Origin: RFTU01 sp032122355
Lineage (GTDB): Bacteria; Pseudomonadota; Gammaproteobacteria; Burkholderiales; Burkholderiaceae_C
Direction: 5' to 3'
Length of the DNA: 60,786 bases
Assembly (NCBI GenBank): GCA_032122355.1
Contig: JAUMCS010000079.1
Coordinates: forward strand, 1-60,786
A program made the position numbers and the translations under genes. The notes under the pieces were generated by a model. That model worked only from the letters and a program-made list of their open reading frames with translations. It was not told where the DNA came from and made no database searches. Positions 36,601-46,920 of the stretch are shown piece by piece. The number at the start of each line of letters is the position of its first letter. Positions within the stretch are counted from its first letter, which is position 1.

Positions 36601-36890
36601 GAAATCAAAGAGTCCTCTTGCATCAAGCCAATCATCCAAAGCAGATCATCGTAAGCCGTTAATTATAGTGTAGGGGGTTGCTTAGCCTGAATCTCTGAAC
36701 CTGCTCTGATAGTTCGTCAATGACACGCCCATATAGAAATCAAATAAATTAAAGCAAACATAATTATTCACAAAAAAATTAACATATTCTAATATTTGCG
36801 AATCAATAAACTAGGGTTCAAGGCCTCAACTCAAGCACCTAAGCGGTAGTGATTTACAGTAATATTAAGCAATATACAAGGAGACCCCGT

Positions 36891-37811
36891 ATGAAAAAGT
36901 TCCTTACTACCGGTGCACTACTACTCTCATCACTCGCTTATGCACAAGATTCCTACCTTTGGCAACACTCTAATGTCAAACCGGCTTGGAATCAAGGATT
37001 TAAAGGTCAAGGCGTTAAAATTACGGTACATGACAATGACATTGATCCCATGAAAGTTGGCGCAAATTTAACATACAAGAACTGGTGGGATCCATACCTG
37101 GATACGTCTCGTACCAACATGACACATGCTGAAGCTGTTCGGCAAGTGGCTCAACTCACTGCGCCCAGTGCCCAAGTCGAAAAGAAACCCTGGGATAACG
37201 GCACTATCGTGCTAGATCCCACTAAATTTAATGTGGTGAATGCGAGCTACGGCTGGGCCGGTGGAACTGATGCCGGCAGCGTGGCTGTTGCCAAAAGTTA
37301 TCAATTAGCTCAATTAGCTTACAACAACCAAGCTGTGGTGGTGAAAGCTGCCGGCAATGCTAATGCCAACCTCAGCGATCAGGGTGGGGGTGATGGCATT
37401 AATATTAGCTTAAAAGATGCCAATGCCGTTATTTTTGCAGGTGCGCTAAGCTCGCATGGCACTGTGGTTAAAACCCTTAAAAGCTGGGGACGTACATATC
37501 AAATCGGCGGCGCAATACGGGCCGATTACTCAAACCACCCCGGATCCGACCCTGTCTACCAAAGCAAATATTTAATGGTTGGTGTTAACGCAAGGGACAT
37601 GACAATAGCCGGAACTTCATTTGCTGCACCTCAAATCAGCGCCTATGCTGCAATAGTTTCCAGCAAATTTACTGCGGCCAATCCCAATCAAGTGGTATCT
37701 CAATTACTCAATACAGCCAGAACCGACACGATTCGTAATTACAATCGCGAAGATCACGGCCGTGGCGAGGCCAGCTTAAGCCGCGCACTTTCGCCCATTA
37801 GCTTGAATTAA
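36891..37811 (+). CDS. Small secreted subtilisin-like (S8 family) serine peptidase, divergent
   Basis: 306 residues from the ATG at 36891, preceded by AAGGAGA; the frame from 36849 includes that ribosome site and is rejected. Signal peptide about residues 1-19 (LSSLAYAQ). Catalytic candidates in the expected order: Asp48 in ITVHDNDID, His79 in MTHAEAVRQV, oxyanion Asn156 in VKAAGNANAN, and Ser243 in IAGTSFAAPQIS. The His lies in THAEAV rather than the usual HGTHVAG, and no pro-domain precedes Asp48. Periplasmic or extracellular location predicted; no PEP-CTERM tail. A terminator follows. Confidence 0.8.
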   Translation: MKKFLTTGALLLSSLAYAQDSYLWQHSNVKPAWNQGFKGQGVKITVHDNDIDPMKVGANLTYKNWWDPYLDTSRTNMTHAEAVRQVAQLTAPSAQVEKKPWDNGTIVLDPTKFNVVNASYGWAGGTDAGSVAVAKSYQLAQLAYNNQAVVVKAAGNANANLSDQGGGDGINISLKDANAVIFAGALSSHGTVVKTLKSWGRTYQIGGAIRADYSNHPGSDPVYQSKYLMVGVNARDMTIAGTSFAAPQISAYAAIVSSKFTAANPNQVVSQLLNTARTDTIRNYNREDHGRGEASLSRALSPISLN

Positions 37812-37815
37812 TTCA

Positions 37816-37838
37816 TTTATTTATTTATTTACTTATTT
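37816..37838 (+). repeat. Short TTTA tandem repeat
   Basis: Four perfect TTTA units at 37816-37831 followed by CTTATTT, directly after the subtilisin-like stop codon. Probably simple AT-rich 3' untranslated sequence. Confidence 0.7.
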
Positions 37839-38634
37839 AACTCCCCCGCCTGAACACCAGGCGGGTTTCTGCAGACACTTCAGGCGCGTAAACATAGCCT
37901 TCGGCAGAGAATCCTTTGAGGTCTTCTACTTTATGTAGCTGCTCTTCAATCATATACCTTGCCATCAATCCACGGGCCCGTTTGGCATAAAAGCTCACCA
38001 CCTTATACGCCCCCCCCTTAGAATCCTCAAACACGCACTCCACCACTGGATTGCGCAATAATTTAGGCTTAACCGATTTGAAGTACTCCTGTGATGCCAA
38101 ATTCACAATAACGGGATCATCGCGACCCTCTGCGGCTGTCAATTGCTCCAACCTTTGATTTAAGTATTCCGTCAAGGTTTGGCCCCAAAATGCATACAAA
38201 TCGGCACCGTGTGCATTGGCCAATCGGGTGCCCATTTCCAAGCGATAAGGCTGTAATTTATCTAAGGGGCGCAACACCCCATACAACCCCGAAAGTATTA
38301 CCATATGCGTTTGTGCCCATTGCAATTGGGTTAAGCTCAGCGTGGATGCTGCCAAGCCTTCATAAACATCGCCATTGAATGCCAGCACAGCAGGTTTGCT
38401 GTTATCAGGTGTGGCCGCCGACTGCCATACGGCGTAACGCCCCACATTCAGCGCGGCCAGTGGCTCTGAAAGTGACATCAACTCAGCCACCGCCTGTGTG
38501 GATAAAGGTTGCAAAAGCCCGATCAATTCATGTGCGCGGTGTGTCAAGGCAGGCTCAGTAGCTGCCGCCCAAACCTCAGGCGACACGGGGGTTTCATAAT
38601 CCAATGCTTTGGCCGGTGATAGTAGTGCTAACAT
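37837..38634 (-). CDS. yaaA: YaaA family peroxide-stress protein (DUF328)
   Basis: 265 residues from the ATG at 38634 (MLALLSPAKALDYETP), four bases after the purL stop; the frame to 38694 overlaps purL and is rejected. The N-terminal LSPAKALDY, central LSGLYGVLRPLDKLQPYRLEMGT, and NLASQEYFKSVK are YaaA family signatures. In E. coli YaaA lowers free intracellular iron and limits oxidative damage during peroxide stress. Its last codons double as the stem of a terminator for the opposite strand. Confidence 0.93.
   Translation of the reverse strand: MLALLSPAKALDYETPVSPEVWAAATEPALTHRAHELIGLLQPLSTQAVAELMSLSEPLAALNVGRYAVWQSAATPDNSKPAVLAFNGDVYEGLAASTLSLTQLQWAQTHMVILSGLYGVLRPLDKLQPYRLEMGTRLANAHGADLYAFWGQTLTEYLNQRLEQLTAAEGRDDPVIVNLASQEYFKSVKPKLLRNPVVECVFEDSKGGAYKVVSFYAKRARGLMARYMIEEQLHKVEDLKGFSAEGYVYAPEVSAETRLVFRRGS
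37845..37870 (+). terminator. Probable intrinsic terminator for the subtilisin-like gene
   Basis: CCCGCCTG at 37845-37852 pairs perfectly with CAGGCGGG at 37858-37865 around a five-base loop, followed by TTTCT. The stem lies within the last codons of the convergent yaaA gene. The T-run is short, so efficiency is uncertain. Confidence 0.65.
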
Positions 38635-38638
38635 AAGG

Positions 38639-41600
38639 CTACCCCACCCACCGGCGCGCATTGGCAAACATACGCGCCCAAGGGCTGGCTGCACTCACAT
38701 CACCACCCGACCAGCTCATTTGCACGTGACGGAAAACTCGCTCAGGATGGGGCATCAGCACCGTGTACCGACCATCCGCCGTAGTCACCGAGGTCAGGCC
38801 CTCAGGGCTGCCATTGGGGTTGTAGGGATAACGCTCGGTGGGCTGACCACTGCCATCCACAAAGCGCATAGCCCGATGCACCTTTTGCGCATCACCTCGG
38901 ACTGAAAAATCCGCGAAACCTTCGCCATGCGCTACTGCAATGGGCAAACGGCTACCAGCCATATCTTTAAAAAAGATACTGGGGCTTTCCAAAATTTCTA
39001 CTTGACTCAAGCGGGCCTCAAATTGCTCACTCTTGTTGCGCGTAAAACGCGGCCAATACTCTGCCCCAGGTATCATTGGGGATAAGGCAGCCATCATCTG
39101 GCAACCATTACAAACCCCCAAAGCTAGCGTATCAGGCCGAGCAAAAAACGCTTGAAATTGGGCTTGCAACTTCTCGTTAAACCGAATCGATCTGGCCCAA
39201 CCCTCGCCCGCACCCAGAGTATCACCATAACTAAAACCGCCACACGCCACAAAGCCTATGAATTGATCCAAGCTGGCACGACCAGTTTGTAAATCCGTCA
39301 TGTGTACATCAAAAGTTTCAAACCCGGCTTGCGCCATGGCGTAACTCATTTCCACGTGTGAATTCACACCCTGCTCGCGCAATATAGCCAACTTGGGTCG
39401 AGTTAAATTCAAATAAGGCGCAGTGATATTTTGAGACGGGTCAAAACTCAAGTGGCAATGCAAACCCAAGGCATCCACATCGGCCACGGCGGCATGCTCG
39501 GCATCAGCACAAGCAGGGTTATCACGCAAGCGACAAATGCGCCAGCTCACATCATCCCAAGCTTCATGCAAAGCCGATAAAGGCGCACTCAATACACAAT
39601 GAGCATCGCGCCAAACCTCCATCACGCCGCGCGTATTGGGTTTACCAATGCAATGACTATGACGAGACAAACCGTGCTCACGTAAAATCTGCATCACCAC
39701 ATCACGCTGCTCAGTGGCAACCTGCAAAACCAAGCCCAATTCCTCATTGAACAAGGCGCGCAAGGTCAGCTCATTTCGGCGCTCACCCACTTGTTGTGCC
39801 CAGTTTTTAGAATCACCGTGATCCGCGCGGCTGTCGCTGATACCATCACCTTGTGTAATGAGCATATCGATGTTCAAACTCACACCCACATGACCCGCAA
39901 AAGCCATTTCACACACTGCTGCCCACAAACCACCATCGCTGCGGTCATGATAAGCCAATACCAAATTCTGCTTACGTAAAGCTTGAACGGCCCCCACCGC
40001 ATTCTTCAGTAGCTCAGGGTCATTCAAATCCGGCACACTTCCACCAAAAGTCTGGCAGGTTTGCGCTAACACGGATCCCCCCATGCGTTGTTGCCCCTGG
40101 CCCAAATCCACCAAAATCAAAGTAGTATCTGCTGTTGTCGTTTGCAGCTGGGGCGTGAAAGTACCCCGCACATCGGACACCGCCGCAAAAGCGGAAACAA
40201 TCAAGCTCACGGGTGCGAGCACTGCCCGTTGCTCATTGTTTTCTTGCCACCGTGTGCGCATCGATAATGAGTCTTTACCCACGGGCACACCAATACCTAA
40301 TGCGGGGCATAACTCTAAGCCCACAGCCTTGACCGTATCGTATAGCGCGGCATCTTCACCGGTCTCACCACAAGCCGCCATCCAGTTACAACTGAGTTTC
40401 ACTCGCTCCAGTTCAATGGGTGCCGCCAATAAATTGGTAATCGCCTCGGCCACCGCCATGCGGCCTGATGCGGGCGCATCCACAGCAGCCAAAGGGGTGC
40501 GCTCGCCCATGCTCATGGCCTCACCCGCAAAGCCTTGGTAATCTGCCAAAGTCACCGCACAATCAGCCACGGGCACTTGCCAAGGCCCGACCATCTGGTC
40601 TCGATGCGTCATTCCTCCCACAGTTCTATCGCCAATATTGATCAAAAAGCGCTTGCTGGCTACCGTGGGATGGCGCAACACATCGAAAGCCACCTTTTGC
40701 AAATCCATACCCGTCAAATCCCAATGCCCGGGATCCCGAGCCACGCGTTGCACATCACGGTGCATCTTCGGGGTTTTGCCCAGCAAAACCTCCATGGGCA
40801 TATCAATCGCACGGGCACCTGCTGGGCCATCTTCCAATATCAAAGCGAGTTCATCGGTGGCGACCCCCACGACCGACCAAGGACAGCGTTCACGCTCACA
40901 CAAAGCCTGGAAAAGCTCACGGGCTGCGGGGTTCACGGCCAACACATAGCGCTCTTGACTCTCGTTGCACCATATTTCCTTAGGCGCCAGTCCGCTTTCC
41001 TCTAGGGGTACTTGGCGCAAATCAAAAACCGCCCCCTTAGCAGCACCATCGGCCAACTCAGGAAAAGCATTGCTCAGGCCACCGGCCCCCACATCATGAA
41101 TCGCCCAAATGGGGTTTTCGTTACCCAGGGCCCAGCAGCGGTTAATCACCTCTTGCGCACGACGCTGAATCTCTGGGTTACCGCGCTGCACTGAGTCAAA
41201 GTCTAGAGCCACACTATTAGCCCCAGAGTCCATCGAGCTAGCAGCCCCCCCGCCCATGCCGATGCGCATTCCTGGCCCACCCAATTGCACCAACAAGGTG
41301 CCGGCTGGAAAACGAATTTTTTGGGTTTGGCTGGATTCAATCGCACCCAATCCGCCCGCAATCATGATGGGTTTGTGATAGCCGCGATACACCCCATCGA
41401 CCTTTTGTTCATATGCTCGAAAATACCCACCCAAATTAGGCCGACCAAATTCATTATTAAAAGCGGCTCCCCCCAATGGGCCGTCGATCATGATTTGCAA
41501 GGGGCTAGCAATATGCTCAGGCTTACCCATGGGGTTTTGTTCCCATGACTCATGAGTTTCGGGCAAATGTAAATGGCTGACGGAAAAGCCGGTCAAACCC

Positions 41601-42655
41601 GCTTTCGGGCGAGCGCCGCGGCCCGTTGCACCCTCATCCCGAATTTCACCACCCGCACCCGTAGCTGCGCCAGCAAACGGAGCAATCGCAGTAGGGTGAT
41701 TGTGCGTTTCCACTTTCATCAAAATATGGGCTTGCTGCGCTACAGCCTGGTACACCGTTGCAGCCTGCATATCAGCGCTGGGTTGCCACCGCTCAATGGT
41801 GTGGCCTTCCATGACGGCTGCATTATCGTGATAAGCAATAATGGTGTGCTGAGGGCTGCATTTTTCCGTATGCCGAATCATGGCAAACATCGACAGGGCT
41901 TGTGCCTCGCCATCGATCGTGAAATCCGCATTGAATATCTTATGCCGGCAATGCTCGCTGTTGGCCTGAGCAAACATCATCAATTCCACATCACTGGGAT
42001 TTCTGCCAAGCTGCCTAAAGCTATTGAGCAAATATTGAATTTCCTCTTCAGACAAAGCCAGACCCCAATCTTGATTGGCTTTGACGAGTGCCTCCGCCCC
42101 GCGCCCCAATACATCAACCCAAGCCAGTGGTTGCGAAGACGGTTCATCAAACAAATGCTGTGCTGCATCAAAAGCAAAAGCCACAGTCTCGGTCATGCGA
42201 TCATGCAAAACACGAGCCACTGCCTTGAGTTCTGAATCTGGTAGCTGCGCTGACCGACCACTGAGCTTTTTCAGCCAATCCTGAGCCAGGCCCATTCGAT
42301 ACTCGATCACACGCTCAATACGATATACGGGCAGGCCACAGTTACGAGCGATATCAGTGGCTTTGCTAGCCCAAGGTGAAACCGTACCCCACCGAGGCAT
42401 CACCCACACCGAGGCCATTGATGCCGATGAAGTGGTTTCAGCCAAAGCAGGCTGAGCCTCTAGTAAGTCTATCAAACGGGTCTGAGTGAGACTATCTAGT
42501 GGAACATCAGAGGCTGCCCAAAATACATAACGGGCTGAAATCTCCTGAACTTGCGGAACCACCTGCTGAATTTGAGCAAGTATGCGCTGAGCACGAAATT
42601 CAGATAGGGCATTGCCGCCATAGAAGGACAAAAGCGATTTTTCAGGATGAGTCAT
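38639..42655 (-). CDS. purL: Phosphoribosylformylglycinamidine synthase (single-chain)
   Basis: Fourth step of de novo purine synthesis: FGAR plus glutamine plus ATP to FGAM. 1338 residues from the ATG at 42655 (MTHPEKSLLSFYGG), as expected for the large proteobacterial form; the frame to 42718 is disfavoured. FGAM synthase domains contain QANSEHCRHKIFNADF and the METHNHPTAIAPFAGAATG region, then the C-terminal glutaminase domain with nucleophile Cys in LGVCNGCQMM and catalytic VAHGEGF. Divergent from map across a 121-base spacer. Confidence 0.97.
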   Translation of the reverse strand: MTHPEKSLLSFYGGNALSEFRAQRILAQIQQVVPQVQEISARYVFWAASDVPLDSLTQTRLIDLLEAQPALAETTSSASMASVWVMPRWGTVSPWASKATDIARNCGLPVYRIERVIEYRMGLAQDWLKKLSGRSAQLPDSELKAVARVLHDRMTETVAFAFDAAQHLFDEPSSQPLAWVDVLGRGAEALVKANQDWGLALSEEEIQYLLNSFRQLGRNPSDVELMMFAQANSEHCRHKIFNADFTIDGEAQALSMFAMIRHTEKCSPQHTIIAYHDNAAVMEGHTIERWQPSADMQAATVYQAVAQQAHILMKVETHNHPTAIAPFAGAATGAGGEIRDEGATGRGARPKAGLTGFSVSHLHLPETHESWEQNPMGKPEHIASPLQIMIDGPLGGAAFNNEFGRPNLGGYFRAYEQKVDGVYRGYHKPIMIAGGLGAIESSQTQKIRFPAGTLLVQLGGPGMRIGMGGGAASSMDSGANSVALDFDSVQRGNPEIQRRAQEVINRCWALGNENPIWAIHDVGAGGLSNAFPELADGAAKGAVFDLRQVPLEESGLAPKEIWCNESQERYVLAVNPAARELFQALCERERCPWSVVGVATDELALILEDGPAGARAIDMPMEVLLGKTPKMHRDVQRVARDPGHWDLTGMDLQKVAFDVLRHPTVASKRFLINIGDRTVGGMTHRDQMVGPWQVPVADCAVTLADYQGFAGEAMSMGERTPLAAVDAPASGRMAVAEAITNLLAAPIELERVKLSCNWMAACGETGEDAALYDTVKAVGLELCPALGIGVPVGKDSLSMRTRWQENNEQRAVLAPVSLIVSAFAAVSDVRGTFTPQLQTTTADTTLILVDLGQGQQRMGGSVLAQTCQTFGGSVPDLNDPELLKNAVGAVQALRKQNLVLAYHDRSDGGLWAAVCEMAFAGHVGVSLNIDMLITQGDGISDSRADHGDSKNWAQQVGERRNELTLRALFNEELGLVLQVATEQRDVVMQILREHGLSRHSHCIGKPNTRGVMEVWRDAHCVLSAPLSALHEAWDDVSWRICRLRDNPACADAEHAAVADVDALGLHCHLSFDPSQNITAPYLNLTRPKLAILREQGVNSHVEMSYAMAQAGFETFDVHMTDLQTGRASLDQFIGFVACGGFSYGDTLGAGEGWARSIRFNEKLQAQFQAFFARPDTLALGVCNGCQMMAALSPMIPGAEYWPRFTRNKSEQFEARLSQVEILESPSIFFKDMAGSRLPIAVAHGEGFADFSVRGDAQKVHRAMRFVDGSGQPTERYPYNPNGSPEGLTSVTTADGRYTVLMPHPERVFRHVQMSWSGGDVSAASPWARMFANARRWVG

Positions 42656-42776
42656 AAAGGTCTCGTGATAGAAAATCAGGAGGGTAAACCAACGTGGTAT
42701 AAACGGGAGTGCGGACAAAGCAAAATCGCCGACACCCCAGCACAGTATTGTAATTATCAGTGGATAATGGGCAATT

Positions 42777-43589
42777 ATGAAGATTCGTTTAAAAACGGCA
42801 GCTGAAATTGATGGAATGCGCGTTGCCGGGCGCCTAGCTTCTGAAGTGCTTGATATGCTGACGCCTTATGTTCAACCTGGCATTAGCACAGAGGCCATCG
42901 ACAAAATAGCGCACGAGTACATTTGTCAGGTGCAACAAGCTATTCCTGCCCCGCTGAATTATGCGCCACCGGGTTATCGCCCCTATCCGAAATCGATTTG
43001 TACCTCGGTCAACCATACGATATGTCACGGCATACCGAATGACCGCCCTCTCAAAAATGGTGACATTGTCAACATTGACGTAACCGTCATCAAAGATGGC
43101 TGGCATGGCGACACCAGTCGTATGTTTGTGGTCGGTGAAGGTTCGATTGCGGCCAACCGCCTTTGCCAGATCACCTACGAGGCCATGTGGCGCGGTATTG
43201 ATAAAGTCAAGCCTGGTGCCTTTTTAGGAGACATTGGTCACACCATTCAAACCTTTACCGAAAAAAATGGCTACTCCATCGTGCGTGAATTTTGTGGCCA
43301 TGGCATAGGTGATAAGTTTCATGAAGAACCCCAGGTTTTGCACTATGGCCGCCCGGGTACGCTGGAACAGCTCGTACCCGGCATGATCTTCACCATTGAA
43401 CCCATGGTGAATGCCGGCCGCCGTGAAATCCGTGAAATGCCCGATGGCTGGACCATCGTCACCAAGGATCGCTCACTATCAGCTCAATGGGAACACACCG
43501 TTTTAGTCACGGAAACCGGCTATGAGGTGCTGACTTTATCGGCAGGCTCACCCCAGCCACCCGACTTTGTATTAGCTGCGTCAGCTTAA
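42777..43589 (+). CDS. map: Methionine aminopeptidase, type I
   Basis: Removes the initiator methionine from nascent proteins. 270 residues. Metal ligands visible in order: Asp in VNIDVTV, Asp in HGDTSRMF, His in CGHGIG, Glu in FTIEPM and Glu in QWEHTVLV; the substrate-binding His lies in VNHTICHGIP. Located 14 bases before glnD on the same strand, a common pairing in betaproteobacteria and other groups. Confidence 0.97.
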   Translation: MKIRLKTAAEIDGMRVAGRLASEVLDMLTPYVQPGISTEAIDKIAHEYICQVQQAIPAPLNYAPPGYRPYPKSICTSVNHTICHGIPNDRPLKNGDIVNIDVTVIKDGWHGDTSRMFVVGEGSIAANRLCQITYEAMWRGIDKVKPGAFLGDIGHTIQTFTEKNGYSIVREFCGHGIGDKFHEEPQVLHYGRPGTLEQLVPGMIFTIEPMVNAGRREIREMPDGWTIVTKDRSLSAQWEHTVLVTETGYEVLTLSAGSPQPPDFVLAASA

Positions 43590-43603
43590 CAACGCCTGTA
43601 ATA

Positions 43604-46219
43604 TTGGATCAACCACACATGCCACCAAGCTTGACTTCAGTTGTATTGGGTGAATGGCGAAGCGAGTTGCGCCAACAAAAAGAAAACCATCTCACTGAGT
43701 TTCGCCAAAGCAAAGCATCCAGGCAAAGTGTACAAAAGCTGCTATCCGGCCTGTGCTCAACACATGATCACATTCTCACGAAACTATGGAACCTCCATAG
43801 CCTAGGTGAGCAGGCCACCTTAGTGGCTGTAGGCGGGTTTGGGCGAGGTGAATTATTTCCCTATTCTGATGTCGATGTTTTAATTTTAATCCCCGACACC
43901 CCCGTATCACCCACCTTATCTGAATGCCTGAGTCGGTTTGTCACGGCGTGCTGGGACTGCAATATCGAAGTGGGGTCTTCGGTCAGAACACTCGATGAAT
44001 GCCTAACCGAAGCTGAAAAAGACATCACGGTGCAAACCGCCATGCTGGAGTCACGTATCATTTGCGGTGCACCCTCTTTATACGAAGCATTCTCAGCACA
44101 GGTACAAAATCACCTTGACACCAAAGCCTTTTTAAGGGCGAAAACCCTTGAAATGCGGCAACGGCACATCAAGTATGAAAACACGCCCTATTCACTAGAG
44201 CCCAACTGCAAAGAAAGCCCGGGGGGCTTGCGCGATCTACAAATACTGATTTGGATTGCTCATGCAGCGGGTTATGGCCGAAGCTGGGCCGAACTGGCGG
44301 CAACCGGGCTGATTACCGAATTTGAGGCTAGGCAACTTCAACTCAACGAAAACACCCTCAAACTGATTCGTATTTGGCTGCATATGATTGCCAAACGGCG
44401 TGAAGACCGATTGGTATTTGACTATCAAACCACCTTAGCCCAAGAGTTGAATCTACGTCCGGCTCTGGGGCAACGCCCATCTGAAGCCCTCATGAAACGC
44501 TACTACTGGAGCGCTAAGGCAGTGGTGCAGCTCAACCGTATTGTTTTGCTCGAGCTTGAACAACGCATTTCAGGTTCTGGGCACATGAACATACAGCCCT
44601 TGGGTTCTGATTTTGTTGACCGAGATGGCTTACTCGACATTGCACAAGATGACCTATACATCAGACGGCCTGAAGCGATATTAGAAACCTTTTGCCTGTT
44701 TCAAGAACAATCCGGTATCAGTGACTTTTCACCCCGAACCTACCGCGCCTTGTTCAACGCAAGGCAACTCATGGATGCCCGATTCCGACAAAACCCCGAA
44801 GTTAAAAAGCTGTTTTTGCGTATTTTGCAAAACCCCAAAGGCGGACAAACTCGAACCCTGCGGCTGATGAATCAAACCAGCGTATTGGGTCGTACCCTGT
44901 GGGTATTTCGGCGAATTGTGGGTCAAATGCAGCATGACTTATTCCATGTCTATACGGTTGACCAGCATATTTTGATGGTTCTGCGCAATATCCGGCGTTT
45001 CTTTCTACCTGAGCATGCACACGAATATACCTACTGCTCACAACTAGCATCACAATTTGAACGCCCTTGGGTTTTAACCATTGCTGCTTTATTTCATGAC
45101 ATAGCCAAGGGCCGTGGTGGCGATCACTCTCAACTAGGTTCGCAAGAAGCACGCCATTTCTGTACAAGCTTCCAGATTGAAGGCAATGATGCCCAATTAA
45201 TCGATTTTTTGGTACGCGAACATCTCTGCATGAGTCGCATCGCTCAAAAAGAAGATCTATCAGACCCCGACACCATCAATCAATTTGCTGCCATTGTGAA
45301 AGATGAACGCACATTAACCGCGCTGTACTTGCTCACCGTCGCTGACATTCGTGGTACCAGTCCCAAAGTGTGGAATGCATGGAAAGGTAAACTTCTAGAA
45401 GACCTCTATCGGTTGACACTCAAGGCACTCGGCGGAAGTAAGTTCAGCCGCGACACCTATACCGAGGCAGCCAAGGCGGAGGCCATTGCTTTACTCTCGC
45501 TACAGGCGCAACTCCCCCAGACCGAGCAAGCGCTGTGGAAAACCCTTGATGTCAGTTACTTTAGCCGCCACGATCCAGGTGAACTGGCTTGGCACGCGCG
45601 GCAACTCTGGCGCCATATACACACCACCACCCCCATTATTGAAGCCCGACCCTCACCCCTGGGCGAAGGACTACAAGTCTTGGTTTATGTCAAAGACCAA
45701 ACCGATTTATTCATGCGGTTGTGTGCGTATTTTGATGGAGCTGGATTCAACATTCAAGATGCCAAAATACACACCACACACCACGGTTATGCCTTAGATA
45801 CCTTTCAGGTCATTCATAACCATGAAAACTTGGCCGACTCATCACACCACCGTGATTGGATAGCTCTCGTACAAAGCCAGCTCAAAACATTACTGAGCTC
45901 TGGTGAGTTACCCCTTCCACCTCATAAAGGTCGCCAATCTCGCCGAGTCAAGCACTTTCCCCTGACACCGCGTGTCACACTCCAGCCTGATGAAAGACAG
46001 CAGCGCTGGCTGCTCACAGTCAGCGCCTCTGACCGCAGCGGATTACTTTATAGTGTGGCCCGTATTTTGGCACAGCATCATATCAACTTACAATTGGCTA
46101 AAATTACCACCTTAGGAGAACGTGTAGAGGATACCTTTGTCATTAACGGCCCAGAACTAGAAATTACTCGAAAGCAAGTCGAAATTGAAACTGATCTGCT
46201 CAATGCTCTGGCAGCCTAA
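43604..46219 (+). CDS. glnD: Bifunctional PII uridylyltransferase/uridylyl-removing enzyme
   Basis: Nitrogen sensor that uridylylates or deuridylylates PII according to glutamine. 871 residues: N-terminal nucleotidyltransferase domain (AVGGFGRGELFPYSDVDVL near residue 75), helical domain with GGLRDLQILIWIAHAAGYG, HD hydrolase domain (AALFHDIAKGRGGDHSQLG) and two C-terminal ACT domains that sense glutamine (FMRLCAYFDGAGFNIQDA; RSGLLYSVARILAQHHINLQ). All catalytic motifs are present. Confidence 0.96.
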   Translation: MDQPHMPPSLTSVVLGEWRSELRQQKENHLTEFRQSKASRQSVQKLLSGLCSTHDHILTKLWNLHSLGEQATLVAVGGFGRGELFPYSDVDVLILIPDTPVSPTLSECLSRFVTACWDCNIEVGSSVRTLDECLTEAEKDITVQTAMLESRIICGAPSLYEAFSAQVQNHLDTKAFLRAKTLEMRQRHIKYENTPYSLEPNCKESPGGLRDLQILIWIAHAAGYGRSWAELAATGLITEFEARQLQLNENTLKLIRIWLHMIAKRREDRLVFDYQTTLAQELNLRPALGQRPSEALMKRYYWSAKAVVQLNRIVLLELEQRISGSGHMNIQPLGSDFVDRDGLLDIAQDDLYIRRPEAILETFCLFQEQSGISDFSPRTYRALFNARQLMDARFRQNPEVKKLFLRILQNPKGGQTRTLRLMNQTSVLGRTLWVFRRIVGQMQHDLFHVYTVDQHILMVLRNIRRFFLPEHAHEYTYCSQLASQFERPWVLTIAALFHDIAKGRGGDHSQLGSQEARHFCTSFQIEGNDAQLIDFLVREHLCMSRIAQKEDLSDPDTINQFAAIVKDERTLTALYLLTVADIRGTSPKVWNAWKGKLLEDLYRLTLKALGGSKFSRDTYTEAAKAEAIALLSLQAQLPQTEQALWKTLDVSYFSRHDPGELAWHARQLWRHIHTTTPIIEARPSPLGEGLQVLVYVKDQTDLFMRLCAYFDGAGFNIQDAKIHTTHHGYALDTFQVIHNHENLADSSHHRDWIALVQSQLKTLLSSGELPLPPHKGRQSRRVKHFPLTPRVTLQPDERQQRWLLTVSASDRSGLLYSVARILAQHHINLQLAKITTLGERVEDTFVINGPELEITRKQVEIETDLLNALAA

Positions 46220-46289
46220 TCCCCTTGAATTAACGCCACTATAGTGTGCCGTTATAAACTAACGTACTCCACCTGACTCACTTACCAAC

Positions 46290-46898
46290 ATGGAAATATT
46301 TGAATTTCTTATGCCTATTTTTACTGAATATGGTTACTGGGCTGTATTCATGATGTTGCTCATTTGTGGCTTTGGGGTGCCTGTCCCTGAAGATGTCACG
46401 CTAGTGGCTGGCGGCGTTATTGCCGGATTAGGGTATGCCGACGTTCACACCATGTTTGCTGTTGGCATGGCGGGTGTGTTGATTGGCGATGGAATGATGT
46501 TTTTGCTGGGCCGAACCCTGGGTCACAAAATACTCCAATGGCCGGGTTTTCGGCGCATTCTCACGCAAGAACGCTTTGAGCGGGCTCAAAATGCGTTTCA
46601 TCAATACGGCAAATGGGTGATGTTCGTGGCTCGTTTTTTACCAGGTTTGCGCACACCTATTTATTTTTCAGCGGGAATGTCCCGCAGGGTCAGTTTCTTC
46701 ACCTGGTTTAGTATGGATGGCATCGCAGCCCTGATCAGTGTGCCCATTTGGGTCTATTTAGGCTATTTCGGTGCTCAAAATTGGGACTGGATGTTCTCTA
46801 TTCTGCATCGTTTCCAATATGGCTTATTTGCCTTACTAGGGCTGGGTGCTCTTGCCTTGTTCATTGTATGGTGGCGTAAGCGCCGTGCCACGGTTTAA
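46290..46898 (+). CDS. DedA family membrane protein
   Basis: 202 residues. DedA signatures: GVPVPEDVTLVAGGVIA near residue 30 and FVARFLPGLRTPIYFSAGMSR with the conserved Arg/Pro residues around 110-130. Several hydrophobic segments and a basic tail (VWWRKRRATV). DedA proteins are implicated in undecaprenyl-phosphate or phospholipid translocation across the inner membrane. Start MEIFEFLMPIF; 70 bases after glnD. Confidence 0.9.
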   Translation: MEIFEFLMPIFTEYGYWAVFMMLLICGFGVPVPEDVTLVAGGVIAGLGYADVHTMFAVGMAGVLIGDGMMFLLGRTLGHKILQWPGFRRILTQERFERAQNAFHQYGKWVMFVARFLPGLRTPIYFSAGMSRRVSFFTWFSMDGIAALISVPIWVYLGYFGAQNWDWMFSILHRFQYGLFALLGLGALALFIVWWRKRRATV

Positions 46899-46920
46899 TT
46901 TCCTCCCACAAGTTTAATCC

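Noticed and set aside
36891..37811. PEP-CTERM substrate of the nearby exosortase
   Set aside because: The C-terminus lacks a Pro-Glu-Pro motif, a hydrophobic helix and a basic tail, so it is not an exosortase target.
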